Of a stretch of 64,000 bases of DNA, positions 22,201 through 32,126 are shown in pieces (within the stretch, counting starts at the first letter, position 1; the number at the start of each line of letters is the position of its first letter). The stretch is taken from contig OZ020516.1 in the NCBI GenBank assembly GCA_963971425.1, forward strand, positions 19,847,332 through 19,911,331. The letters are read 5' to 3'. This stretch comes from Bryoerythrophyllum caledonicum (taxonomy: Eukaryota > Streptophyta > Bryopsida > Pottiales > Pottiaceae). The notes beneath the pieces are model-generated. The model was not told where the DNA came from. It saw nothing but the letters and a program-made list of their open reading frames with translations, and did no database searches. The position numbers were made by a program, and so were the translations under genes.

Positions 22201-22471
22201 ATTTTTCCCCCGCCTTGATTTATCATGACTAGTTGGTTTTGAGGTTTCTTGATGAATTGCTTGATTTGTGGTTGGTTCGTTGCCTTGTTGATTAGTTAGT
22301 GGCTCGTGGGTTGGTTTGTGGTTCCTTGGCTACTTGTTACATAGTGTCTACCCTCGAGAGAGGGAAGTAGTTCCTGTTTACTTATTCCTTGTCCTGTGGG
22401 CATGGTCTTAGTAGTAGAACGAACAAACACTTTATTCACGCCGGTCCCCTTCGGAAACCGGCGTTCTTCTT
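22201..22471 (+). other. 3' UTR and hairpin of copy C
   Basis: Shares TTACATAGTGTCTACCCTCG and the hairpin region (22439-22463) with copy A. Ends in GTTCTTCT directly before the target duplication. Confidence 0.8.
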
Positions 22472-22485
22472 TCATATATTGAAAT
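22472..22485. repeat. Target-site duplication of LINE copy C, right copy
   Basis: TCATATATTGAAAT, identical to 19981-19994. Confidence 0.85.
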
Positions 22486-22691
22486 GACCTCCAAATGAAA
22501 GATGTTACTTAAAGAATCTTCAACCCCGAGGTGTATGTCTTGCTAAATTTAGATGCAACTTTCGTACTCTACAGAGTAAAATACGTACTTGTACATACGG
22601 TTCTCGACTGACGTTTAATGTCAAGCGAGTAAAAGACGTACTTGTACAGTACATACGGTTCCCGACTGACGTTTAAGGTTTAAAGGGTTAA

Positions 22692-22964
22692 AATGGATAG
22701 AATTCGTCGAAGAGTGTAACGACATCCACGCGCATTTCATCCAAAGCCTGCTCGCGAGTGAGCTCGACCTAGAACGAGGAAGACGACGAGCAGCGCGCTC
22801 AGTTTGCGAGGTCGGCCTTTCGACGGGGCGTTGTTTGGTTTTCGCGCACTTGCGCTTTACGACGTGCCGGATTGTCGCGCTCGCGCCTTCGAGGCTTTAC
22901 GGTATTGCACCTTTGAAGCCGCCGAAGTATCTCTTTTTGGGAAGCCTTCTGACGGCCAGCCACC
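22692..22964 (+). promoter_or_regulatory. 5' flank and 5' UTR of SmD1
   Basis: GC-rich, CpG-containing sequence between the TTAA-flanked element and the SmD1 ATG. No clear TATA box. The transposon ends about 270 bases before the start codon, so it lies within the probable promoter. Confidence 0.4.
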
Positions 22965-24117
22965 ATGAAGCTCGTCAGGTATGGTTCACTCTCTGGATTC
23001 CTTCTCTAGGGTTTTGGCGAGTGTCTGGATGGCGTGCGGGGGGTATTGGTTCGTGTGCGTTTTTTCTCCCCCCTTCTTGGTGTTTTTGGTTTTGAGACGG
23101 TGGCATTGGTTGGCTTCAGGTTTTTGATGAAATTGAACAATGAGACGGTGTCGATAGAGCTGAAGAATGGAACTATCGTGCACGGCACTATTACAGGTAT
23201 GCTGTGTTCTACCACTTCGGCTGAGTGTCGTAACCCTGAAAATTCGCTAGGGTGAGAGCTGTATTCGTGTTTACTCTTGATTTTGGAGGTTGTCGTGAAA
23301 AAAATTCGTGTTTTTGTGCGTGTCGCTGTCAGAACTGGCATTTTGATTTCACAGGGTTTTAGATTTAGCAGTTATGAGTCATATAGTCATGGTTAGAAGT
23401 TTGTTTCGGACAAACCTTGTGGTTTCGCCAGCCTAGGGTTTTGAGTTTAAAGGTTCTGGCCGTCAGGTTTCATCATTCCGCAGGTGTTTGTTGTATTAAT
23501 CCTATTTGTTATAGCTTGAGGTTTTGCTGGTATCATATCGCTTATAAGCATTATTATTCTCGTGATCATTTGTAGCATGATTTGGGAATGGTGGTTTTTA
23601 AACCAGAAAATGGGAGCTCTTGAAGAAATGTTAGTATCCGTGGGTACGGTGAAGTTTATCTGAGCTAGACTTGATCTTGTGATCACTTGTGCAGGTGTGG
23701 ACATCAGTATGAACACGCATTTGAAGACCGTGAAGCTCACTCTGAAGGGAAAGGTTCCTGTGACTCTCGATCACCTGAGCATCCGTGGCAACAACATCCG
23801 GTATTACATCTTGCCTGACAGCTTGAATCTCGACACACTTCTGGTCGACGACACACCCCGCGTGAAAGCGAAGAAACCCGTTGCTGGTACGTTTATTGAA
23901 ATTCTCTCGATTGTGATTTCAGTGATCCGTCTTTTTTTGTACCTTCATGTTGAGAGGGATCTATTTTAGAGTAATAGAATTCTCTAGTTGGATCAGATTG
24001 TTCCTAGAATGCTTTCGTTTTTAGCCGGTGTGTCATCGGTGGGCGTCTCTTGCAGGAAAACCAGTGGGGAGGGGAAGAGGGCGCGGTCGGGGCAGGGGAC
24101 GTGGACGTGGGCGGTAA
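22965..24117 (+). CDS. SMD1: Small nuclear ribonucleoprotein SmD1 (four exons)
   Basis: Exons 22965-22978, 23120-23196, 23695-23886 and 24056-24117, all GT-AG, give 114 residues. The first exon encodes only MKLVR before the split codon. The protein shows the Sm fold motifs in order: [34 protein letters not shown] and [16 protein letters not shown]. It ends in a GR-dipeptide tail ([10 protein letters not shown]...), the segment that is symmetrically dimethylated on arginine and bound by SMN in other eukaryotes. SmD1 is a subunit of the heptameric Sm ring on U1, U2, U4 and U5 snRNAs and acts in pre-mRNA splicing in the nucleus. Length and sequence match the family closely and the frame is intact, so the gene should be functional. 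Confidence 0.96.
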
Positions 24118-25371
24118 CTCGTATATTATAGCTCTCTGTGTTTCAGGTGTAGTACTCTGAGTTTCAGGTGCCAGAAGGGAATTTGATGACGTGTTTTTTT
24201 TCAGTATGTAGTTGACCGCTGCACTTTGTCTCAATTTTGAGTAGGACTAGGCACTGGCAGGCGACAGCAATGAGTCAGAAGCGTTCGAGAGTATGTAATG
24301 GCCTATGATGGTGGATTAAGGAGGTGCCTAGCAATGCCACTCTAGGTTAAAGTAGTCACAGATGCTGGAGCTGGTCTTTATATCCATTTTAGCTTTTGTG
24401 ACCACACAATGTAGCTGGAAATTGACACTTGTACTGATTTTCCTTCCAATTGTTACTATGTTACTATGTGCGGCATGCTAGGTACACTGTTGACTTATTG
24501 TGGGAGAACCCGGTGGTGAACTGGATGCTATAAATTGTGTTTCAGGAACTCGAACACATGAACAGAAATGCAGTTAGTTTCCTGCGCTGAGTTTCCAGTG
24601 TTGCGTGGAAGGATGAAATTATATTATTACTCGCATGCTTAATTAGAAGACAACTACCATGACAGGGTCAGGAGATTTAGACTTTCTGTGCCAAGCGTGG
24701 CACTCGGAGCAGAAAAGATCGCGAAGCTTTTCTTCAAATGGGGGTGCCACACCTCAATGACGATAGTCGGTGTGTAGAAAGTGAACCAAAGGTAGTAAGT
24801 GATGCCAATCTCGCAACGGAGGGGTCCGAAAACCACACCTCAGTATCTCATTTCTTCTGCGAATGAACCATGTGGCTAGAGACGCGACCCAACACCTGTA
24901 AGCTGCAAGGAGGTTGTCAGACCTTATGACTCGTAAAGACATAATTTGACCCACTAAACATTTTTTAGAAATGAGATTTCTAAATTCAAATTGCAGGCCA
25001 TTATCACTCCATCTACTCAGTGCCGTACTTTGCAGGTACCAATTTTCAGAAAAGTTCACCAATTTTGCATGGATTGGTAATGCACGGCTCAGGTCAATCG
25101 CGGTGTAAAGAATGAGCCATGTGGGTCACTGCCAAGTAACTATAGAAAATGCCAACCTCTCAGCCTTTTTCGCCAAGTGGAGAGACCAAGGTACGTTGCC
25201 ACATGGGCCGCTTCAGTGAGTTCATTAGACCGCCACAAAGATGCTCCCAGGCGGTCTGATTAGTGTCGAAGCTGTGCAAATATTCACATATATGCTCATG
25301 GCAGTTCTTCCATTCTGAACAGGTTGTGCATTGAAGACGTTTTATTTCAAGTATACTAGCCCTCGTTAGCT
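24118..25371. other. SmD1 3' region and intergenic sequence
   Basis: No supported gene. The first few hundred bases are probably SmD1 3' UTR. From about 24650 to 25260 the sequence contains no frame with recognisable domains. A TATA-like ATATATG lies near 25289, about 80 bases before the next gene's ATG. Confidence 0.4.
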
Positions 25372-26224
25372 ATGTCTATGGCAGTCTCAGGATCTGTGGT
25401 GGTCACTCTCTCGTCGAGTGCCGCCTTCGGATCATCATGTGGAGCTCAGCAACTGGGAACTCAGCACTTGGGAGCTCTGCGATCCTCAGCTACGAGCTTG
25501 AATGGGTCACGAGTCGTTGCAATCAAAGCCAGCCACACCTCTGAGGTGAGAATCTGGAGACCATGACTTTCTTGTCCTCGCTCTCAGTTCCTCATCTGTT
25601 GGTTTTTATTAAGGTTGTGTTGGTTGACAGAGTCACGTAGTGAGGTCGAAGGCTCTCGTAGCGCTGGTCGCTGCTGGAGCAGCTTTGGTATTGAATGTCA
25701 CGCCCACTCCTCCCTCTGCCGCAGCGCTGGACCTGAACAGCCTGATCGACAACGTCAAGGAGCTCTCCAACAACATCTCAAGCGAGGAGGGCCAGAGCAC
25801 CGCCGGTCAGCTCGCCAAGCAAGCCGCGCAGCAGGCTGCGCGAGACTTCGCCTCCGGGGACGCAGACACCAAGTCCAACAGGATTCTGGACACCGTCAAG
25901 AAGCTCGCGGGCAACGTGCCCAACTTGGAGGGCAACGAGGAGGCGAAAAACGCCGCTATTGACATCGCCAAGAAAGCAGCTCAAGGCGCTCAAGATTCCA
26001 ATAATGGCAACACGGCTGGCCAGATATTCGACGCTGTGAAGACGCTCTCGGGGAAGATTCCCGGGTTCGATGGCGACAAGGTGGTGCAGAACGCTGCTGG
26101 CGACGTTGCCAAGGGCGCGGCGTCAAATGCTGCTCGAGGTTTTGTGGATAATGCGAAGAACAGGATTGGAATGGAGGCTGGCAAGGCGCTCTTGAACAAG
26201 TTCACGGGAGGGAATGATGAATAG
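25372..26224 (+). CDS. Putative chloroplast thylakoid-lumen protein (two exons)
   Basis: Exons 25372-25545 and 25631-26224 (GT-AG, phase 0) give 255 residues. Residues 1 to about 55 are S/A/G/T-rich and poor in acids, like a chloroplast transit peptide. A hydrophobic stretch follows (ALVALVAAGAALVLNV) with a PPSAAA end that fits a thylakoid processing peptidase site, so a bipartite lumen signal is likely. The mature part is acidic-basic, Ala/Lys/Asp/Asn-rich and mostly helical, with two related blocks: a LDLNSLIDNVKELSNNI-like start and repeated D-x-V-K-x-L-x-G-x-(V/I)-P segments. No enzymatic motif or cysteine is seen. Family not recognised; location is inferred from the signal alone. It is convergent with the AtuA-like gene. 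Confidence 0.75.
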
Positions 26225-26730
26225 ACGACAGTTGAGTTTTCTCGGCCAGAATATGTACATGGTACAGTTGTGATCTTCCTCAGGTTTTGTACAAGTAAGT
26301 TTTTGTAAGTTAATTAGGAGAGATCGTTTTAAGGTAGGGCGGCGCTCCACATTGGGAGCTCTTCTTGTAGCTGGTTGGTTACTACTCCAATAAAATCTGA
26401 TGATTGAATCTTACCAAGGAGCTTGACGATGTGAAATTCTGAAGGTTCTTAGTCTATTTGCTGTTGTAACCTGTACATTCATGAGTAGACGGAAACCCAA
26501 ATGTATGAGTTGGGCAAGTTGTCTGCTTCAAAATTTATCGGAAGTTAAAACCATATGACAGTGTCGGATCAGTATAGTTGAGGTGATAAACTCTAATGAC
26601 ATTGGATTCCACAGATTTAGGAAGGCAAACAAGAGCACTAACTAAACAGTTTTATCCATTATGTACCTGAAGTAACGCGCAACATATATTCAAATAACGC
26701 ACACTCAGAACATCAAATTTGCGAAGATCA
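26225..26730. other. Shared 3' intergenic region of two convergent genes
   Basis: About 500 bases between the stops of the lumen-protein gene (+) and the AtuA-like gene (-). AATAAA occurs near 26389 on the plus strand, a plausible poly(A) signal. No gene is seen. Confidence 0.5.
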
Positions 26731-29700
26731 TTACTCTAGCAGGGTGACAACCTGGCTTAAAATCAGGTCTGACAAGGATTTGCCGTGGCGATCCAGCCGT
26801 CGAGAGCAAGTCACGCCGCCGTCGAGTACATCCTTCACCACGATATTCAGCGCGGCTACTCCTGGCACTTCGTACACATCCACCACCGACTCCAGCATCA
26901 TCGAAGACCCTGAACCGTCGTCGCGCTTCCGCAGCTTGCTTGAACGCAGTTCCTGCATCATGTGGGTGCTGACACGAGGATAGCCAGTGAGGAGATGTTT
27001 CATTACTTCTTCAACCCAGCCTGGGGTGATGATGTGCTGCAGTCGAGCCAGGTCTTCCCGGCAATGCGGAATGATGCTCACATTCAGTTGGTTGCCTTTG
27101 TCACCTGTTCTTCCGTGAGCCACTTTGTACAGGGGTAGCTCCACACCTGTGGGTGCTGGTGGTGCCAGGTTCTGGGTGGGCATACTACTTGGAGCGCTCA
27201 TGCCTGATAAGAGTTTTCTCATTATCATCATCACCGTACAGGATCGAAAAGACAGCAAAATGATGGTCGTGGGGATTACCTGCTATGCTGTGTGTTTTCA
27301 GAGCAGGTGGCTGCTTGATGATTCGAGGACCCTCCCTGGAATATGTCTTCCACTGAACTCGCTCACGTGGGACCTGCAACATTCGTGGGACCCTATCAAT
27401 TGGAGGATGTTCCTTACCAAGTCCAGGTAACACGCACGCGAAAAACGATCAGATGAAAAGGATGGCACGAGATCATGAAAATGATGGAACTAGGAGGATG
27501 TACATTGAAGGTGGGAATCTAGTCAATACCAGGGATTTATGAAGAAGTAGCTCGTGGTTAAGCCCTGTTCTGTCGTTGCAAGCCAACATGCAAAGGTCAG
27601 AGTTCATGTCAATCACTAACGCTTTCAAGGAAACAACTGAAGATGGCGGGAACGTTAAATCAGATTTGTGAAACTCAAAACAATCAAAAGTCCTATAAAT
27701 GCTCCACTGACCTTATTCCACCACCACCTGCAGGACCGTTGGTGTAGAGAGCTTCGAACTCTTGTATAAATCTCGATGCCTGCTCTTGCATCTCGAACAG
27801 CCCGTCCATACGTAACCGTACCTCAGTTGCAACCGGCTTAGCCGAAGGTGGCTCATGTGAGTCAATTATCTGGAGGCTATCTTGGCCGACATGATAGGAA
27901 AGGATGCAGGAACTAAGTCCAAGAAATGTCTCCTCCAGCCATGCTCGCACCTGTACCACGTCGGTCATGGTTTGAGCTCACCCATGTGCAACAGTATTCT
28001 CTACCCAAGATACTGGGGTAAGAAAGGAGTTGATATAGATTATCTGAAATTGTACCTCTCGAACTAAATTAATTTTCCATCTGTTGTCCAGCATCATAAT
28101 CAATAGCCCGGGCGCTCATTAAAATCTCGATATTCTGAGTTCGAAACACTTGCCAGGTAATCAGCAGCAGCTGCCCGTTCCATGCAAGAGCGACCTCCGT
28201 AGGAAACCTCTCCCCACCCCTTCCACCCACAATGCTGCAACCCCACAGATATATCTCAAACCATGTCCCTCAAATTACGCTTCTACTTGTGGCAGAAAAT
28301 ACTAGACATTCTGCACGTCCATCAGCTAACTCACCTTGGGAACTAGCCGAAGGAGCTCTTGAGGTGCGGAACGGGCTGCAGCTTGTGCACCCTTGGCCAA
28401 CATCCTATCCGCAGAAACGGGCTCGAAGCTGACATTGCTGAAGTTCACAATCTGGCGAGCAGGAGAGTCTGGATCGTGAATTTTTTACTATCTGGAAGGT
28501 TCTAAGTGAATATCATAAACCTGGTATTTGCATCAACTCAGAGTGCACGTTTGCACACCATACGTACCACATCAGGAGTAATGTAGCTCGCAGGGTCCCC
28601 AATTTCATAGAGAAGCTGTTGAGCGCATGTGGCAACACTGAGCTCCCCTCCACTATTCTCCTCCTTGCCCAGTGTAACTCCGCCATCCCATGTCACATCG
28701 GCATACGGTAGCGAGGCGTGGTAAAGTTGTTCAGCGGAAAAAGATCGCTGAGGATCGGCTAGGCACCAGAACAACCAAGAGTAGCAAGTCAGATTCAAAG
28801 AGACACTAGCACCATGGCCAGCTAACAAGAAATGCTCTCTAAATTCTGAAAGCCAATGCGCGTTAAAGAATTCAACAAGGACGAGAGGATCCGAATGCTT
28901 GAGAAGTACATATGGCGTGCTTACCCGGGTGCATGAAGTATCCGCCGGTCAACTGACACCCGCATTCAAGGAGATGGCCTGCAAGTGTTCCTTGGGCTAG
29001 ATACTCCCAATCTTCCCACTTCCAACCAAGCTCATATATCTGTAAGGATAATCGACCCAGCACTCAACATAAATTCCATGCTCTTCCCTTCCCCGAGTGT
29101 CAAAATCCAAATCAACTGTTCTGATCAACCAGGCCTTCTGATCACTAGACAGCCTGATATATTCAATTTCCACATTTCTTAGACAGTGATTGAAACAAAT
29201 TACCATAGGTGCAAGGAACAGAGCTGCATCAGCTACGCGAGACGTGATGAGTACGTCTGGTTTCGACGTCTTCAATGCATGCACCAATGGTGCTGCTCCA
29301 AGGTATGTGCTATGTCCCTAAGGACAACACAAGAACACACACGAAAACTCATAATTCACAACTCAGAAGCGCATGTAACCATAGAAACCATGCAGCACTC
29401 GTGTGATAATTCAAAGCTGCAACCTTCAGAAACTTACCCCAACCCAAGGCTTGGAATCAGACCGTGCTGCAAATCACAAAAAACACAACCAGATCAATAA
29501 CCATCCAATAGTTTCAAAAAGAGAGTCTAGGTTAGAGCGAAAGACCTGTGTCCACGTCAAGAACCTCAAAAGCCACCGCAACGGTAATTGAAAGGCCCAA
29601 CTCCGCAGCCAGCTCCATAACTTCTTCCTGAGCACCCAACGGATCCACTGCACGCTAGCAATACACCCACCCCCACCTTCAGCTCCCACATAAAGCCTAC

Positions 29701-30279
29701 ACCCTAAACCTAAACCATTCATGAGAATCAATCGCCTGTAATAGCAACGCACCAGCGCCCATGTTCGTGATCAAGCGGACTCCTAACCTCACCGCGTCAG
29801 GGAGCAGCACACGCATCCAATCTGAAACTGCACAAAAAATTCCCATCTGAGCAAGATATACCAAAAAATAGGGTTAAGAGTTTCACTGTGAATGAGGTTT
29901 TCGGATGTTCAAGGAATCTGGCACGTTATTTCCAAAGAAAAACCTACTTGTAACGCTTGTCGCTTCCATGAGCATGATGTGAAGGAAAATTCAACACAAA
30001 ATCAGGATTTAGGGCGAATGAGATGGTCTGATGTTCCACTGAAGTTCCAATGAGAATGTTATTCAAATGGCACTTACTGCGAGGATCGTAACCCTTGCCG
30101 CCAGCGACCATGGCCTGATACCGAGTGGAGAGCGTTCGCTCCGCCAGGCACTCCAGCACCAGGTAGTGCATGTCCGGGACTTCCACGAGAAGGCGACGGG
30201 CGGCATTTGGCCTGTCTCCAGCGAACCCGGCGCCACACCCTACGCGCACCACGTCCCGGAGCCGCAAGGTCGACGCCAT
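26731..30279 (-). CDS. AtuA/DUF1446-family protein (about 12 exons)
   Basis: Minus-strand exons by eye: 30279-30078, 29821-29753, 29647-29546, 29466-29438, 29309-29204, 29039-28925, 28758-28568, 28451-28335, about 28230-28150, 27950-27711, about 27424-27280 and 27203-26731. Diagnostic stretches are VRVGCGAGFAGDRP (start), LGVRLITNMGA, TYLGAAPLVHALKT, DVLITSRVADAALFLAPM, AQGTLAGHLLECGCQLTGG, LLYEIGDPASYITPDVV, LYTNGPAGGGG, then VAHGRTGDKGNQLNVSIIP in the C-terminal AtuA-like domain. The bacterial family acts in acyclic terpene and related branched acyl-CoA catabolism; the plant role is not established here. Phase at the junctions near 29546/29466 and around exons 9-11 did not resolve cleanly, so those edges may be a few bases off. 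Start MASTLRLR is preferred over an upstream in-frame ATG at 30330. Confidence 0.85.
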
Positions 30280-31095
30280 TGCTAGAAAATTGGATTTCTT
30301 CTCAAGAGATCCACTGGTACTACGCAACAAGTCGAATTGCCATTTCTTCTAGCTCATATCTGGAATTCTAGTGAGACTCGAAGTTCTAGCCATGATATTC
30401 ACAAGCTATGTTGAGTTTCCTGGCATGATTACCTGCTGCACCATGTCAAGCTCTATGGCCACCACTTTGGCTTCACACAATCTGCTCACCCCCAAGGATC
30501 CTCTCAGCGTGGAGGGTTTCGTAGACTACAGTAGGATTTTTTTTTTTTCTTTAAAACTCATAATTTTCTTTTCACACACAAGAAGAAGAACTGCGGTCTC
30601 CGAAGGCGACTGACGTGAATATAGCGACTGTTCATTCCACCGCTACTACCATGTAGCAAGTAGCAAGAGAATAAGGGCCGCTTCACACTACGCCCAAGTC
30701 TAGTGACAGTCCGTCAAAATGAGTGACCAAACTATGGCGAGAGGCCAAACTTTTTTGCCAAAAAAATACATTAAATAATACAGATTGAAGGTTTGGCCGG
30801 TCGTGGTGTGAAGCCCCAAAGCCCAAGTCCAAAGTCCAAACCCCATATCATTACGCCAAAAAAATCAGCTTAAGAAAATGAGCCGATGAAAAAATCCATT
30901 GTGTTGGTGTGTATAAGGATGTATGTTTTGGGATTACATTTGGTTGTGAAAATATTAATTAAGGGGATGATTGTGGGTGGAGTGATGAATCTTGTGTCAC
31001 GTAGTTGTTATGATTAGAATTTGTTTTGGATTTTCTGTAATATTGATGAAGGATTGTGGTATTATGAAGAGATGTTTTGATTGAAGCCAAGGGAG
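30280..31095. other. Intergenic, upstream of the AtuA-like gene
   Basis: Contains the AtuA-like 5' UTR and promoter and a possible small inverted-repeat element at 30675-30815. The rest is AT-rich with no supported gene; a frame at 30371-30613 has no recognisable features. Confidence 0.4.
30675..30815. mobile_element. Possible MITE with imperfect terminal inverted repeats
   Basis: The left end GGGCCGCTTCACACTACG and the reverse complement of the right end, GGGGCTTCACACCACGACC, agree at most positions. Length is about 140 bp. No clear flanking duplication was found, so the class is uncertain (hAT-like by terminus). Confidence 0.35.
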
Positions 31096-31318
31096 CTATT
31101 TGTTATAGGTGTTGGTATTGTGTTGCCATAAGTAAAGGTATGATGTATCATTTTTACTAATTTTGTTAGAACCTATGTATTTTCTATGTTTGTGGTTGGT
31201 AATGGCGTGTATAGGGTATGTAGCTGGGTTTAGGAGGATGTGTGGCAGCGAAGTAGGGGAAGGGAAGTGTGGATGTGATGGGTGTGTGGGATATGATAGT
31301 GTATCGGTGTTGAGTTGG

Positions 31319-31359
<41 letters not shown>

Positions 31360-31475
31360 GCTAATATTGATGTAGGGTTCTTTGAGTGTGTAGGATGGTA
31401 GATGCATATTGCATAAGGAGGTGCATGTGGAGGGGCATGGAAGGTGGCAAAAGATGCACAACAACAATACAATCA
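31096..31475 (-). mobile_element. Inverted 5' piece of old LINE copy E
   Basis: On the minus strand the reading CIFCHLPCPSTCTSLC...HLPSYTLKEPYI through LWQHNTNTYNK matches ORF2 of copy A between about 12005 and 12326. It is directly followed on the plus strand by ORF2 sequence from about 13060 onward. Order (inverted b to a, then direct c onward) fits a 5' inversion by twin priming. A GTT run inside (31318-31360) adds a poly-Asn stretch absent from other copies. Confidence 0.7.
31318..31360. repeat. (GTT)n microsatellite
   Basis: About 14 uninterrupted GTT units, reading as poly-Asn on the minus strand within the ORF2 remnant. Confidence 0.95.
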
Positions 31476-31499
31476 GAATTCATGAGGTCCATGCACATA

Positions 31500-31955
31500 T
31501 ATACAAAGACAATGGGAGAATAGATAATAACTACTACCAAAACTTTAACCCACACTCATGCCCATTTCCAGATTCTCACATCATTGCGGTATACAAGCCA
31601 AACTCAATACCATATGAATAATCCACTATCCTACCCAAATTAAAAAAACAAACCTAGCCTCAAGCCATCCACCATACAAATACTATGCATACACCATCAA
31701 TATAAAAAATATCGGCACCATGGAACAACTTGCCACACTTGTCTCCATAACAAATATCCTAAACATATGCCGTTAATATACAAAAATAGCCGCACCTAGA
31801 CCTTCCCAAACCACGATGAATCGCAACAAAAAATGGTTCCAACTTAAATATGCAAACACAACACAAATCCACCTCACTACACCAACCCCCTCCCCACATA
31901 TCATGACCGTATCCCCTTAAAATTTGAACTTGCACACACTTACTATATAAGGTAG
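31500..31955 (+). pseudogene. ORF2 remnant of old LINE copy E, first segment
   Basis: Matches copy A from about 13085 to 13500 (for example CCATTTCCAGATTCTCACATC; CAACTTGCC...CTT with ACAAAT following) with many substitutions and stops. It ends just before the RNase H YYTDGS region; the downstream continuation is found at 46335. Confidence 0.7.
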
Positions 31956-32113
31956 AAGCATCCAATTCCGATCGGCCACCCAATTCCGATCAGTAGAGTA
32001 TGCATGACATGGCGCATGAAAATGACAATTGCTTGAAATGGTGCATGAAGTGACCCAAAACCGATAACTCAAAATCTAAAAACACGAGTCATTATTAGCA
32101 TTGGGTCATGATG
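31956..32113. other. Unassigned sequence between copy E and copy B
   Basis: Contains two near-identical CCAATTCCGATC words about 20 bases apart (31959 and 31980). No gene. Confidence 0.3.
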
Positions 32114-32126
32114 TGCACAATTTTGG
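32114..32126. repeat. Target-site duplication of LINE copy B, left copy
   Basis: TGCACAATTTTGG; the right copy at 45905-45917 differs at one base (TGCACTATTTTGG). Confidence 0.6.

Larger units (their letters stand above)
19995..22471 (+). mobile_element. LINE copy C, 5'-truncated, with target duplication
   Basis: About 2.5 kb equivalent to the 3' end of copies A and B, starting within ORF2 upstream of RNase H and ending with the shared 3' UTR, hairpin and TTCTTCT tail. It is flanked by a 14-15 bp direct repeat. 5' truncation plus a variable-length target duplication is the usual mark of target-primed reverse transcription. It has the best-preserved C-terminal half of ORF2 in the window. Confidence 0.9.
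19901..22691. mobile_element. TTAA-flanked piggyBac-like non-autonomous DNA element, split by LINE copy C
   Basis: The left end reads TTAACCCTTAAATGTCAAAA and the right end GGTTTAAAGGGTTAA, so each end carries an outward TTAACCCTT-type terminus flanked by TTAA. The element proper is 19901-19994 plus 22486-22691 (about 300 bp); the rest is copy C. A relative without copy C lies at 51976-52230 and aligns across the insertion point. Inside, a unit of about 55 bp ending GACTGACGTTTAA is tandemly duplicated (22564-22676). TTAA duplication and CCC/GGG termini are piggyBac hallmarks; no transposase is present. Confidence 0.6.

Noticed and set aside
15217..22471. Copies D and C as one element with a 5' inversion
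   Set aside because: Copy C has its own complete target duplication and sits in a separate TTAA element, so D and C are independent.
30371..30613. An 80-codon frame upstream of the AtuA-like gene
   Set aside because: No recognisable features, poly-T interruption and no codon bias; could be 5' flank.
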